The translations under genes and the position numbers were made by a program. Positions 1 to 7,087 of a DNA stretch of 18,090 nt are shown here, piece by piece (the first letter of the stretch is position 1; each line of letters begins with the position of its first letter). Below the pieces are notes generated by a model. It was given only the letters and a program-made list of their open reading frames with translations. It searched no databases and had not been told where the DNA came from. The stretch lies in contig CAJAKT010000245.1 in assembly GCA_903940375.1 (NCBI GenBank), positions 1-18,090 on the forward strand. Direction: 5' to 3'. This DNA is from an uncultured bacterium. GTDB taxonomy: Bacteria > Actinomycetota > Actinomycetes > S36-B12.

Positions 1-550
1 ACAGCTCGCCTCTCACTTCGAGGAGCGAAGGGAACGTCGGACCCGACAACTGCTTGGGGATCGAGGGCACGAACTGCGCATTGAAGGTGACATCCTCACC
101 ACGCTTGCCATCCCCTCGGGTAGCGAGTCGCGTGAGGACTCCCCCTGTGTAGATGAGGTCCACAGCCAGGCCGTCGAACTTCTGCTCACACAGGATCGAC
201 GGAGCCGCCCCAAGATCCTTGACGAGCCGGTCCAGCCACTCGATGAGTTCATCGGCGCTGAAGACGTTGTCCAGCGAGAACATGGGCTGCAGGTGGTCGA
301 CTTTGTCGAAGGCACCAGATACCTCACCTCCGACGAGGACCGTGGGCGAATCACCGCTCTGGAGTTCGGGGTGCGCACGCTCGAGCGCACTCAACTCAGC
401 AAACAATCGGTCGTACTCGTCGTCGCCGATCGTCGGGTCGTCACGGTCGTAGTACGCGACCCGGGCGGAGTTGATCAGGTCGACGAGCTCGGTCCATCGT
501 GCGCGCGCAGGACCCGTAGAGCTCGGACCCGGGTCTGGCGACGACGACAT
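1..550 (-). CDS. ligA: NAD-dependent DNA ligase LigA, N-terminal part (runs off left edge)
   Basis: Seals nicks in duplex DNA during replication and repair, using NAD+ to adenylate an active-site lysine. The first 183 residues are present. Residues about 33-52 (YYDRDDPTIGDDEYDRLFAE) are the Ia domain that binds the nicotinamide end of NAD+. K124 in C-E-Q-K-F-D-G is the KxDG adenylation lysine. R145-G-D-G and, at the very edge, E178-V-R-G-E are further nucleotidyltransferase motifs. The rest of the protein, including OB-fold, zinc finger, HhH and BRCT domains, lies outside the window. The ATG start is preceded, with 6 nt between, by a CACGAT box at the spacing of a leaderless promoter, and homology begins soon after. 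In mycobacteria ligA follows a MetE-like gene directly; here an oppositely oriented MFS gene separates them. The identification is secure; the start is likely. Confidence 0.96.
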   Translation of the reverse strand, partial: MSSSPDPGPSSTGPARARWTELVDLINSARVAYYDRDDPTIGDDEYDRLFAELSALERAHPELQSGDSPTVLVGGEVSGAFDKVDHLQPMFSLDNVFSADELIEWLDRLVKDLGAAPSILCEQKFDGLAVDLIYTGGVLTRLATRGDGKRGEDVTFNAQFVPSIPKQLSGPTFPSLLEVRGEL

Positions 551-556
551 GGGTCC

Positions 557-562
557 ATCGTG
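557..562 (-). promoter_or_regulatory. Possible leaderless -10 box of ligA (CACGAT)
   Basis: CACGAT ends exactly 6 nt before the ligA ATG, the same spacing as the TANNNT boxes of the desulfurase and glg genes in this window. It differs from TANNNT at the first position, and no clear -35 is visible. Together with the lack of a Shine-Dalgarno sequence before the ATG this suggests a weak leaderless promoter. Confidence 0.35.
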
Positions 563-605
563 CCGCAGGGCACCGACGGGCGCACCGACGCCCGGCAGGA
601 ACTGC

Positions 606-1877
606 TTGACTGGAGCCGTGCCCACCAGTTCCGCAGCCGAAGCCGGCGACGTCGCCGCCTCGCCGCACTGGGTGCGCCACGTCGTCCTGTTCCTCGGGGG
701 ACAGACTGTCTCGCTGTTCGGTTCGTCCCTCGTGCAGTACGCGATCCTGTGGTACCTGACCCTCGAAACCCAGTCCGGAACAGTGCTGGCACTGGCAACC
801 GCCTTCGGCTTCCTCCCGCAGGCATTCGCGTCGGTCTTCGGCGGCGTGTGGGCTGATCGATACAACCGGAAGTTCCTGCTGATCGGCGCAGACGCCACGA
901 TCGCCGCGACCACCCTCGTGCTCGCCGTGATGCTCTGGCAGGGCCTGAGCGGACTCTGGCCGGTCTACCTGACGCTGGCGATTCGATCACTGGGTGCGGG
1001 CATCCAGATGCCGGCGGTGGGAGCGCTGCTCCCCCAGATCGTGCCTGCGGACCGGCTGATGCGCGTGAACGGCATCAACATGAGCATCCAGTCGGCCATG
1101 ACCATCCTTGCCCCCGCCGTAGCCGCGGCCCTGTTCGCCTGGCTAGGGCTGCAAGCCGTCCTGATGGTCGACGTGGGCACGGCCGCGATCGGCATCGGAC
1201 TGGTCGCCCTCATCCCCGTCGCCACCATCGTGCGATCCGACCGAGCAGCCGGCTATCTCGACGACATGAGGGCCGGCTTCGCCTATGTCCGGCACCATGC
1301 GGTCATCCTCCGCGTGCTCCTCTACTTCGCGCTCGTCTTCTTCCTGATGGCACCGCCCGGCTACCTCAGTCCCCTCATGGTGGTCCGCACCTTCGGCGAG
1401 GAGGTGTGGAAGCTGACGGTGAATGAACTCGCGTTCGGCGTCGGCATGATGCTGGGCGGAGCCCTCATCTCTGCGTGGGGTGGCTGGCGCGACCGCATGC
1501 GCATGCTGCTGGCTTCGTCTTACGCCTTCGGGCTGCTCTCGATCGCCCTCGGCCTGTCCGGCAGCGTCCTCGGCTGGTCCGGGGTGTTCGCCCTCTACCT
1601 CGCGTTCATGCTGCTCCTGGGGGGCGCCGTCGCGCTCTTCTCGACGACAGCCATGACCCTGTTCCAGGAGCAGGTCGAACCGGCGATGCAGGGACGCGTG
1701 TTCGGGGTGCAGGGCATCATTCTGGCCCTCGCCATGCCGATCGGGATGCTCGTGTTCGGGCCGCTCGCAGACGTGGTCTCCGTCGAGTGGATCACCATTG
1801 GCGCTGGGTTCCTCACCATCATCGTCACTGTCATCCTGGGCTTTCGGGCCCCGCGCGCCTTCGGGCCCACGACCTGA
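606..1877 (+). CDS. MFS transporter (drug-efflux type, 12 TM)
   Basis: Integral membrane transporter of the major facilitator superfamily, of the Mef/EntS-like efflux type. Substrate unknown. About twelve hydrophobic segments can be counted, the first starting near VVLFLGGQTVSLFG and the last at WITIGAGFLTIIVTVILGF. The family signature motif A is present between TM2 and TM3 as G79-G-V-W-A-D84-R85-Y-N-R88-K89. The start is uncertain. TTG at 606 has an AGGA five nt upstream (597-600) and gives 423 residues, normal for the family. ATG at 549 lacks a ribosome site and would share its bases with the ligA start; GTG at 618 is a third option. The reading frame stays open back to 471, but that part does not look like protein. 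The gene lies opposite to all its neighbours and its stop is one base from the stop of the MetE-like gene, so no terminator fits between them. Probably a lineage-specific insertion. Confidence 0.88.
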   Translation: MTGAVPTSSAAEAGDVAASPHWVRHVVLFLGGQTVSLFGSSLVQYAILWYLTLETQSGTVLALATAFGFLPQAFASVFGGVWADRYNRKFLLIGADATIAATTLVLAVMLWQGLSGLWPVYLTLAIRSLGAGIQMPAVGALLPQIVPADRLMRVNGINMSIQSAMTILAPAVAAALFAWLGLQAVLMVDVGTAAIGIGLVALIPVATIVRSDRAAGYLDDMRAGFAYVRHHAVILRVLLYFALVFFLMAPPGYLSPLMVVRTFGEEVWKLTVNELAFGVGMMLGGALISAWGGWRDRMRMLLASSYAFGLLSIALGLSGSVLGWSGVFALYLAFMLLLGGAVALFSTTAMTLFQEQVEPAMQGRVFGVQGIILALAMPIGMLVFGPLADVVSVEWITIGAGFLTIIVTVILGFRAPRAFGPTT

Positions 1878-1878
1878 G

Positions 1879-2922
1879 TCAGTCGACGTCCGTACTGCTG
1901 TCCCGCTCGTCGTTCCGCACCACGCGCCCAACCCCGCGGCAGGCGGTCAGCGCCGCACGTGTCCAGTCGGGGCTCGCCGCGGCGAGCCCGCACGTCGGGG
2001 TGACGACGATCTGGTCGAGCCACGTCGCGTCCTCGAGCCCGAGCCGGTGCAGCATGGCTCTCAGTGGAGCACTTGCCTCCGTATCCCCGATCCGTCCGAC
2101 ACCCGTCGACGGAATCGTGCCGACGAGGACGCCCATCCCGGCATCGAGAGCCTGGCCGATCGCGTCCTCGTGGGCATCCTTCATCCGAGTGATATCGACA
2201 CTCACGAACGCAGCTCCCGAGGTGCGGAGCAGATCGACCGGAGCATCGTCGGCGCAGCAGTGCACACCGGCCGTTGCCCCGGCATCGGTGGCGCTCATCA
2301 GCACGTGTCGCAGCAGCCGCTCAGCCACCTGCGGGTCGACGGCCCGGTAGGACGACAGCCCGCTGGCCGTTCCGATCCGGCCTTCGAGCACAGCGGGCAG
2401 CGTCGGCTCGTCGAACTGGACAACGAAGGCGGACGCACGCGGCATCCGGCGTCGGAGGTCGGCCACCTGCGTGCGTACCGCTTCACCAAGGGCCTGAGCC
2501 ATGTCCCACGCCGCGGCCGGATCGCGCAGTGCACGCTCCCCCGTCTGCAGCTCGACGGACGCGGCCATGGTCCAGGGACCGACGATCTGGCACTTGACCG
2601 GACCGCTGTAGTCCGCCGCCACATCCTCGAGGGCATCCAGGTCCTCGCCGAGGAAGGAGATTGCCCGTCGCATCTCTCGACCGACGCCCGCCGTGAATCG
2701 CCAGCCGACCGGCGTGGTCTCCAAGCCGAGTCCCGACGAGACCTGGGCGAGCATTCCACCCGTGCGGCCGATCATGTCGGCGCCCGGACCGCGGGCCGGC
2801 AGCTCGACAACATGCACGAAGCCCGGTAGCTCACCCACGACGATGCGGGTCGCCTCGAGAGCCGAGGTTCCGGGCAGGGACCCGATGGAGGTGGCTGTCG
2901 CCGCGCTCCAGGGCAACGTCAT
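1879..2922 (-). CDS. MetE-like cobalamin-independent methionine synthase, short actinobacterial form
   Basis: Resembles the C-terminal catalytic barrel of cobalamin-independent methionine synthase, which methylates homocysteine with a zinc-activated thiol. At 347 residues it is less than half the size of true MetE and lacks the N-terminal barrel. Zinc ligands can be placed: H221-C-C223 (the HxC of MetE) and C311 in T-P-T-C-G-L. The Q-F-D171-E-P motif matches the MetE active-site strand. A homologous short protein (Rv3015c) sits beside ligA in mycobacteria. Whether it uses 5-methyltetrahydrofolate or another methyl donor, such as a methylcorrinoid as proposed for archaeal short forms, cannot be told from sequence. 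The ATG overlaps the mnmA stop as ATGA, pointing to translational coupling and one operon with mnmA and the cysteine desulfurase. Family assignment is firm; exact reaction is not. Confidence 0.87.
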   Translation of the reverse strand: MTLPWSAATATSIGSLPGTSALEATRIVVGELPGFVHVVELPARGPGADMIGRTGGMLAQVSSGLGLETTPVGWRFTAGVGREMRRAISFLGEDLDALEDVAADYSGPVKCQIVGPWTMAASVELQTGERALRDPAAAWDMAQALGEAVRTQVADLRRRMPRASAFVVQFDEPTLPAVLEGRIGTASGLSSYRAVDPQVAERLLRHVLMSATDAGATAGVHCCADDAPVDLLRTSGAAFVSVDITRMKDAHEDAIGQALDAGMGVLVGTIPSTGVGRIGDTEASAPLRAMLHRLGLEDATWLDQIVVTPTCGLAAASPDWTRAALTACRGVGRVVRNDERDSSTDVD

Positions 2923-4010
2923 GCGCGCGTCACCCGGTGGGTCGCGTCGACCGTCGCGGATCCGACCACACGCGTGCCGTCGTAGAGCACAACCGCCTGC
3001 CCGCGTGCCAGGCCGCGAATCGGCTCGGTCAGATCGACGATGACCCGGCCGCCCACGAGCCGTGCCCGAGCGGGCACCGGCGTGCCGTGGGCGCGTACCT
3101 GCACAAACACCTCGATGTCCACTTCCCCGATCGCCGCACCGGCCCAGATGGGCCGAATGCCCTCGATCACGTCGACATCGAGCAGCTCGGGCGCACCCAC
3201 CGTGACCGTGCGTGTCTCGACGTCGACGTCGACGACATAGCGCGGTGAGCCATCCTCTGCCGGGACGCGCAGGTTCAGCCCGCGACGCTGGCCGATGGTG
3301 AACGCGTAGGCACCCTCGTGCCGCGCGACGACGTCACCCGACTCTGCATCCACGATGTCGCCGGGGGCCGTGCCGAGACGGGCATGCAGGAAGGCCGCGG
3401 TGTCCCCATCGGGGATGAAGCAGATGTCGTGACTGTCGGGCTTGCTGGCGATGAGGAGTCCCCGCTGAGCGGCCTCTTCGCGGACGGTCGACTTCAGGTC
3501 GTCACCGAGCGGGAACAACGAGTGCGCGAGCTGGTCGGCCGTCAGCACGCCGAGTACGTACGACTGGTCCTTCTCGGGGTCGACGGCCCGATGCATCTCC
3601 GCACCGTCCGGCCCGGCCACGATGCGGGCGTAATGACCGGTGGCCACCGCATCGAAGTCCATTGCACGTGCTCGGTCGAGAACGGCGGAGAACTTGATGC
3701 GCTCATTGCAGCGCATACAGGGATTGGGAGTGCGGCCCTGGCGGTACTCGTCGATGAAGTCGGCGACGACGTCCTCGCTGAACCTCTCCGAGAGGTCCCA
3801 TACGTAGAACGGAATCCCCAGCAGATCGGCGACACGGCGAGCATCGCGAGCATCATCCAGCGTGCAGCAGCCACGGGACCCGGCCGCAGACGCGGCGGAC
3901 GTGCGCGAGAGGGCCAGATGAACGCCCACCACCTCGTGCCCGGCGTCGACCATGCGGGCTGCGGCCACCGACGAGTCGACCCCACCGGACATCGCTGCGA
4001 TGACGCGCAT
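2919..4010 (-). CDS. mnmA: tRNA-specific 2-thiouridylase MnmA
   Basis: Cytosolic enzyme that activates uridine 34 of tRNA-Lys, -Glu and -Gln with ATP and inserts sulfur to make 2-thiouridine. The protein has 363 residues, the usual length. The PP-loop ATP site is S8-G-G-V-D-S13. The two catalytic cysteines are C98 in N-P-C-M-R-C-N and C197 in H-D-I-C-F-I-P; K-D-Q-S-Y-V-L and the Y-A-F-T-I-G-Q-R-R-G-L stretch are also typical. The frame stays open 50 codons further upstream, but that part lies inside the desulfurase gene. The ATG at 4010 gives the canonical MRVIAAMSGGVDSS start. It sits one nucleotide after the desulfurase stop, and its own stop overlaps the MetE-like start as ATGA. Pairing with a cysteine desulfurase makes sense, since that enzyme supplies the persulfide sulfur. 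The same gene pair occurs in mycobacteria (Rv3025c-Rv3024c). Confidence 0.97.
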   Translation of the reverse strand: MRVIAAMSGGVDSSVAAARMVDAGHEVVGVHLALSRTSAASAAGSRGCCTLDDARDARRVADLLGIPFYVWDLSERFSEDVVADFIDEYRQGRTPNPCMRCNERIKFSAVLDRARAMDFDAVATGHYARIVAGPDGAEMHRAVDPEKDQSYVLGVLTADQLAHSLFPLGDDLKSTVREEAAQRGLLIASKPDSHDICFIPDGDTAAFLHARLGTAPGDIVDAESGDVVARHEGAYAFTIGQRRGLNLRVPAEDGSPRYVVDVDVETRTVTVGAPELLDVDVIEGIRPIWAGAAIGEVDIEVFVQVRAHGTPVPARARLVGGRVIVDLTEPIRGLARGQAVVLYDGTRVVGSATVDATHRVTRA

Positions 4011-4011
4011 G

Positions 4012-5205
4012 TCAGCCCATCCGCGGGGCGAGCGACCCGGCTCGACGGGCCCGCTCGACTGCGCCGGGGAGCGCGGCGATGACCGCCGCGATATCCGCGG
4101 GCGTGGTCCCCTCGCCGAGGCTGAACCGCAGGGAAGACCGCGACAGCGACTCGTCGACACCCATCGCCAGGAGCACGTGGCTGGGTTCGGGGATACCGGC
4201 AGTGCAGGCCGATCCCGTGGAGCAGTCGATGCCCGCCGCGTCGAGCAGCATCAGCAGCAGGTCGCCCTCGCAGCCGGGGAAGGAGAAGTGCACGTTGCCG
4301 GGCAGCCGCTGATCCGCACTGACACCCGGATCACCGTTCAGGATCGCCTCCGGAACGACCGCCCGGATCCCCGCGATGAGCTCCTCACGCAGGACGACGA
4401 GCCGATCGAAACGATCTGCCTGCCCCGCGACGGCATGCTCGACCGCCACGGCGAAGCCGACGATGGCGGCCGCATCGAGAGTGCCCGAGCGCACTTCACG
4501 CTCCTGACCGCCACCATGCAGGACGGGTGTCAGCTGCACGTGCGGGTCGACGATCAGCGCGCCCACCCCGAACGGTCCGCCGATCTTGTGACTGCTGATC
4601 GTGACGGCGTCAGCATCAAGTGCCCCGAGGTCAAGCGGCAGGTAGCCCAGTGCCTGGACGGCATCGGTATGGAACGGGACCCCGGCGGCGCGACACAGGG
4701 CCGCGATCGCGTGCACGGGCTGCACCGTTCCGATCTCGTTGTTGGCCCACATCACGGTGCACACGCCCACCCGGTCGGGCGCGGCCAGCGCGGCCTCGAT
4801 CTCGGCCACGTCGACACGACCGAGCGGATCGACAGCAAGCCAGGTGACATCGGCGCCCTGCTGCTCCTGCAGCCAGACGACCGGATCCAGCACCGCGTGA
4901 TGCTCGATCGCTGAGGCCAGGACACCGTCGGCACCGACCGCCGCACGTCGCGACCAGTACAGGCCCTTCACCGCCAGATTGTCGGCCTCGGTACCGCCGG
5001 ATGTGAACACCACGGCACTGGGCCGTACCCCAAGGCGTGCGGCGATGGACTCACGTGACTCCTCAACCGCGCGCCGCGCGCGCCGTCCCGATGCATGCAG
5101 GGACGATGGGTTGCCGAGATGGCCGGACTGCTCGACCCACGCATCGCGCACGGCGGGCAGCATCGGCGTCGTCGCCGCATGGTCCAGATATGTCCGCTCG
5201 CCCAC
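4012..5205 (-). CDS. Cysteine desulfurase, IscS/NifS family
   Basis: PLP enzyme that takes sulfur from L-cysteine, releasing alanine and leaving a persulfide on an active-site cysteine for Fe-S clusters and tRNA thiolation. Full length, 397 residues. Visible features: N-terminal Y-L-D-H-A-A-T-T-P; cofactor contacts in S69-G-G-T-E and E-H102-H-A; D181 in F-H-T-D-A-V-Q; the PLP lysine K207 in S-S-H-K-I-G-G-P; and the catalytic C334 in S-T-G-S-A-C-T-A-G. The start is GTG with no ribosome-binding site, but TACGAT lies exactly 6 nt upstream, suggesting a leaderless transcript. It leads a tight run with mnmA (gap 1 nt), 32 nt after the etfA stop. Most likely its sulfur goes to MnmA. Whether it also serves Fe-S assembly cannot be decided, as no isc or suf scaffold gene is in view. 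Confidence 0.95.
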   Translation of the reverse strand: MGERTYLDHAATTPMLPAVRDAWVEQSGHLGNPSSLHASGRRARRAVEESRESIAARLGVRPSAVVFTSGGTEADNLAVKGLYWSRRAAVGADGVLASAIEHHAVLDPVVWLQEQQGADVTWLAVDPLGRVDVAEIEAALAAPDRVGVCTVMWANNEIGTVQPVHAIAALCRAAGVPFHTDAVQALGYLPLDLGALDADAVTISSHKIGGPFGVGALIVDPHVQLTPVLHGGGQEREVRSGTLDAAAIVGFAVAVEHAVAGQADRFDRLVVLREELIAGIRAVVPEAILNGDPGVSADQRLPGNVHFSFPGCEGDLLLMLLDAAGIDCSTGSACTAGIPEPSHVLLAMGVDESLSRSSLRFSLGEGTTPADIAAVIAALPGAVERARRAGSLAPRMG

Positions 5206-5211
5206 GACAGA

Positions 5212-5217
5212 ATCGTA
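5212..5217 (-). promoter_or_regulatory. Leaderless -10 box (TACGAT) of the desulfurase-mnmA-metE-like operon
   Basis: TACGAT fits the actinobacterial TANNNT -10 consensus and ends 6 nt before the GTG start, so transcription would begin at the start codon. The -35 region overlaps the end of etfA and shows no good hexamer. The lack of a Shine-Dalgarno sequence agrees with a leaderless start. It would let the sulfur operon be transcribed independently of etfBA. Confidence 0.6.
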
Positions 5218-5237
5218 GTGACCGACCGCGAAAGGGC

Positions 5238-6194
5238 TCAGTGGGCGCGGTTCCGGATCTCCTCAGTGAGCTGCGGCACGACGGTGAACAGGTCACCCAC
5301 CACGCCGTAGTCGGCGAGCTCGAAGATCGGCGCCTCGGCATCCTTGTTGACCACGACGATGGTCTTGGAGGTCTGCATGCCGGCCCGGTGCTGGATCGCG
5401 CCGGAGATGCCGTTGGCGACGTAGAGCTGGGGCGAGACCGTCTTGCCGGTCTGACCGACCTGGAACTGGTGCGGGTACCAGCCCGCATCGGTCGCCGCTC
5501 GCGATGCGCCCACCGCGGCACCCAAGGAGTCGGCCAGCGCCTCGATGACAGCGAAGCCCTCAGCCGAGCCCACACCACGGCCACCGGAGACGACGATGGC
5601 CGCCTCGGTCAGGTCGGGACGGCCGCCCTTGGCCGCGACGGTGCGGCCGGTGACCGTGGCCTTCGCTGCCGCATCCGACAGGGTGACGGTGACATCGACA
5701 CGCGCCGGCGTGGCCGGGGCTGCTTCAGGCGCCACCGAGTTGCCCCGCACGGTGATGATCGGCGTGCCTGAGGTGACGGTGGAGTGCACGACCGTTGAGC
5801 CGCCGAACACCGACTGCGTCGCCACCAGGGCAGCGGACACGTCAACCGCATCGGTGATCACGCCGGAGTTCGTCTTGACGGCTAGGCGGCCTGCTGCCTC
5901 CTTGCCATCCGCGGTGCTCGCGACAAGCACGGCAACCGGTGCCTTCTCGGCCACCAGCTGCGCCAGCACCTCGGCCACGGGGGCGACGGGGTGCTTGCGA
6001 AGCGACTCGTCGGCAGCGACGTAGACGGTCGTCGCACCGAACTCGCCGAGGGCTGCAGCAGCAGCGTCGTCGAAGCCGGGGCCGACCCAGACCGCGCTGG
6101 GCTCCCCCAGCCGACGTGCCAGCGTCAGCAGCTCGCTCGTGACCTTCTTGACGGAACCATCGGTCTGCTCGACCAGGACAAGGACCTCACCCAT
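5238..6194 (-). CDS. etfA: Electron transfer flavoprotein alpha subunit
   Basis: Alpha subunit of the EtfAB heterodimer, which binds FAD and passes electrons from acyl-CoA and other dehydrogenases to the respiratory chain through ETF:quinone oxidoreductase. The 318 residues are typical. The N-terminal half is the nucleotide-binding-like ETF domain. The C-terminal FAD domain shows S203-G-G-R-G, G247-Q-T-G-K-T-V-S-P, and the PROSITE-type signature from L257-Y-V-A through I-Q-H-R-A-G-M to D-Y-G-V-V-G-D301. The ATG has a good ribosome site (AGAAGGAAGA, 6201-6210) and follows etfB by 27 nt, so the two subunits are co-transcribed. Orthologous in position to Rv3028c (fixB). No nif genes are nearby, so a beta-oxidation or amino-acid-oxidation role is more likely than nitrogen fixation. 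Confidence 0.96.
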   Translation of the reverse strand: MGEVLVLVEQTDGSVKKVTSELLTLARRLGEPSAVWVGPGFDDAAAAALGEFGATTVYVAADESLRKHPVAPVAEVLAQLVAEKAPVAVLVASTADGKEAAGRLAVKTNSGVITDAVDVSAALVATQSVFGGSTVVHSTVTSGTPIITVRGNSVAPEAAPATPARVDVTVTLSDAAAKATVTGRTVAAKGGRPDLTEAAIVVSGGRGVGSAEGFAVIEALADSLGAAVGASRAATDAGWYPHQFQVGQTGKTVSPQLYVANGISGAIQHRAGMQTSKTIVVVNKDAEAPIFELADYGVVGDLFTVVPQLTEEIRNRAH

Positions 6195-6221
6195 GACTGC
6201 TCTTCCTTCTCTCGGCCGGAC

Positions 6222-7001
6222 TCAGATGAACTTCTGCTCGGACAGGAACCCGGCCAGCTTCGCGCCGCCGTCGCCTTCGTCCGTGACGACGGTGCCTGCC
6301 GCCTTCGGCGGGCGGGCAGCGAAGTCATCGACCTTCGTCCAGGCCGCGGACAGCCCCAGCCGGGCGGCGTCCAGACCGGCGTCGGTGACCGAGAGGGTCT
6401 CGACCGGCTTCTTCTTCGCGGCCATGATGCCCTTGAAGGACGGGTAACGCGGCTCGTTGATCTTCTCGACGACCGACACCACGGCCGGCATCGACGCCTC
6501 GACGGTGTCGTACCCCGTCTCCGTGACGCGCTGGATGGTGACGGTGTCGCCTGCGACGTCGACCTTCTGCGCGAACGTCAGCTGAGCTACGCCCAGACGC
6601 TCGGCAACCATCGCCGGCACGACGGACATCCGCGCGTCCGTCGACTCGGATCCGAACATCACCAGATCGAACCCACGACCGGAGAGCACCTCGGCGAGCG
6701 CGTAGCTGGTTGCCAGCGCATCGGAACCGTGGAGGGCACCGTCGACCAGATGCACGCCGGCATCGGCACCCATGCTCAGCGCCTTGCGAACCGTCTCGGC
6801 CGCTCGCTCCGGGCCCATCGTGACGACCACGACCTCGCCGCCATGCGCCTCGACAAGTTTCAGCGCCTCCTCGACGGCGTACTCGTCCAGCTCATTCATC
6901 ACCCCATCGGCCGACTCCCGGTCGAGCGTCGAGTCGGCAGCCTGCAGCTGCTTCTCCGCCCACGTGTCCGGAACCTGCTTCACGCACACCGCGATCTTCA
7001 T
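6222..7001 (-). CDS. etfB: Electron transfer flavoprotein beta subunit
   Basis: Beta subunit partner of EtfA; it holds AMP in the general ETF and contacts the dehydrogenase partner. Its 259 residues are normal for the family. Diagnostic stretches are the N-terminal V-C-V-K-Q-V-P-D-T (6-13), the M-N-E-L-D-E-Y-A-V-E-E-A-L segment (35-47), F-G-S-E-S-T-D-A (116-123) that binds the nucleotide, and the beta-subunit signature around residues 160-198, including E-P-R-Y-P-S-F-K-G-I-M-A-A-K-K-K. The ATG is preceded by a strong AGGAGGA ribosome site 9 nt away. First gene of the etfBA transcript, driven by a promoter that carries an inverted repeat. The upstream enoyl-CoA hydratase on the same strand supports a link to fatty-acid beta-oxidation. 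No bifurcation partner genes are visible. Confidence 0.96.
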   Translation of the reverse strand: MKIAVCVKQVPDTWAEKQLQAADSTLDRESADGVMNELDEYAVEEALKLVEAHGGEVVVVTMGPERAAETVRKALSMGADAGVHLVDGALHGSDALATSYALAEVLSGRGFDLVMFGSESTDARMSVVPAMVAERLGVAQLTFAQKVDVAGDTVTIQRVTETGYDTVEASMPAVVSVVEKINEPRYPSFKGIMAAKKKPVETLSVTDAGLDAARLGLSAAWTKVDDFAARPPKAAGTVVTDEGDGGAKLAGFLSEQKFI

Positions 7002-7010
7002 GGGGCCTGT

Positions 7011-7017
7011 TCCTCCT
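7011..7017 (-). promoter_or_regulatory. Strong ribosome-binding site of etfB (AGGAGGA)
   Basis: A near-perfect anti-16S match with 9 nt to the ATG. It contrasts with the several neighbouring genes that lack any Shine-Dalgarno sequence, and it confirms the etfB start. Confidence 0.8.
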
Positions 7018-7031
7018 GAGCCATCCGTTAG

Positions 7032-7049
7032 TTACTCATCAGTAATATA
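7032..7049 (-). promoter_or_regulatory. etfBA promoter with overlapping inverted repeat (operator candidate)
   Basis: On the minus strand a TATATT -10 box (7049-7044) lies about 43 nt before the etfB ATG. A perfect inverted repeat TTACT-CATC-AGTAA (7032-7045) overlaps the -10 box and the expected transcription start, where a bound repressor would block transcription. Arm length and position suit a TetR-type dimer, such as the acyl-CoA-sensing regulators of lipid genes, but no regulator gene is present and the match is by shape only. A convincing -35 is not visible. Confidence 0.5.
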
Positions 7050-7087
7050 TCCGACCCGCGGCCATCGAGCCTGACGGGCACACCCGG

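Noticed and set aside
1798..2829. Long plus-strand frame opposite the MetE-like gene
   Set aside because: Antisense to a gene with identified zinc ligands, without recognisable domains or a ribosome site; a high-GC shadow.
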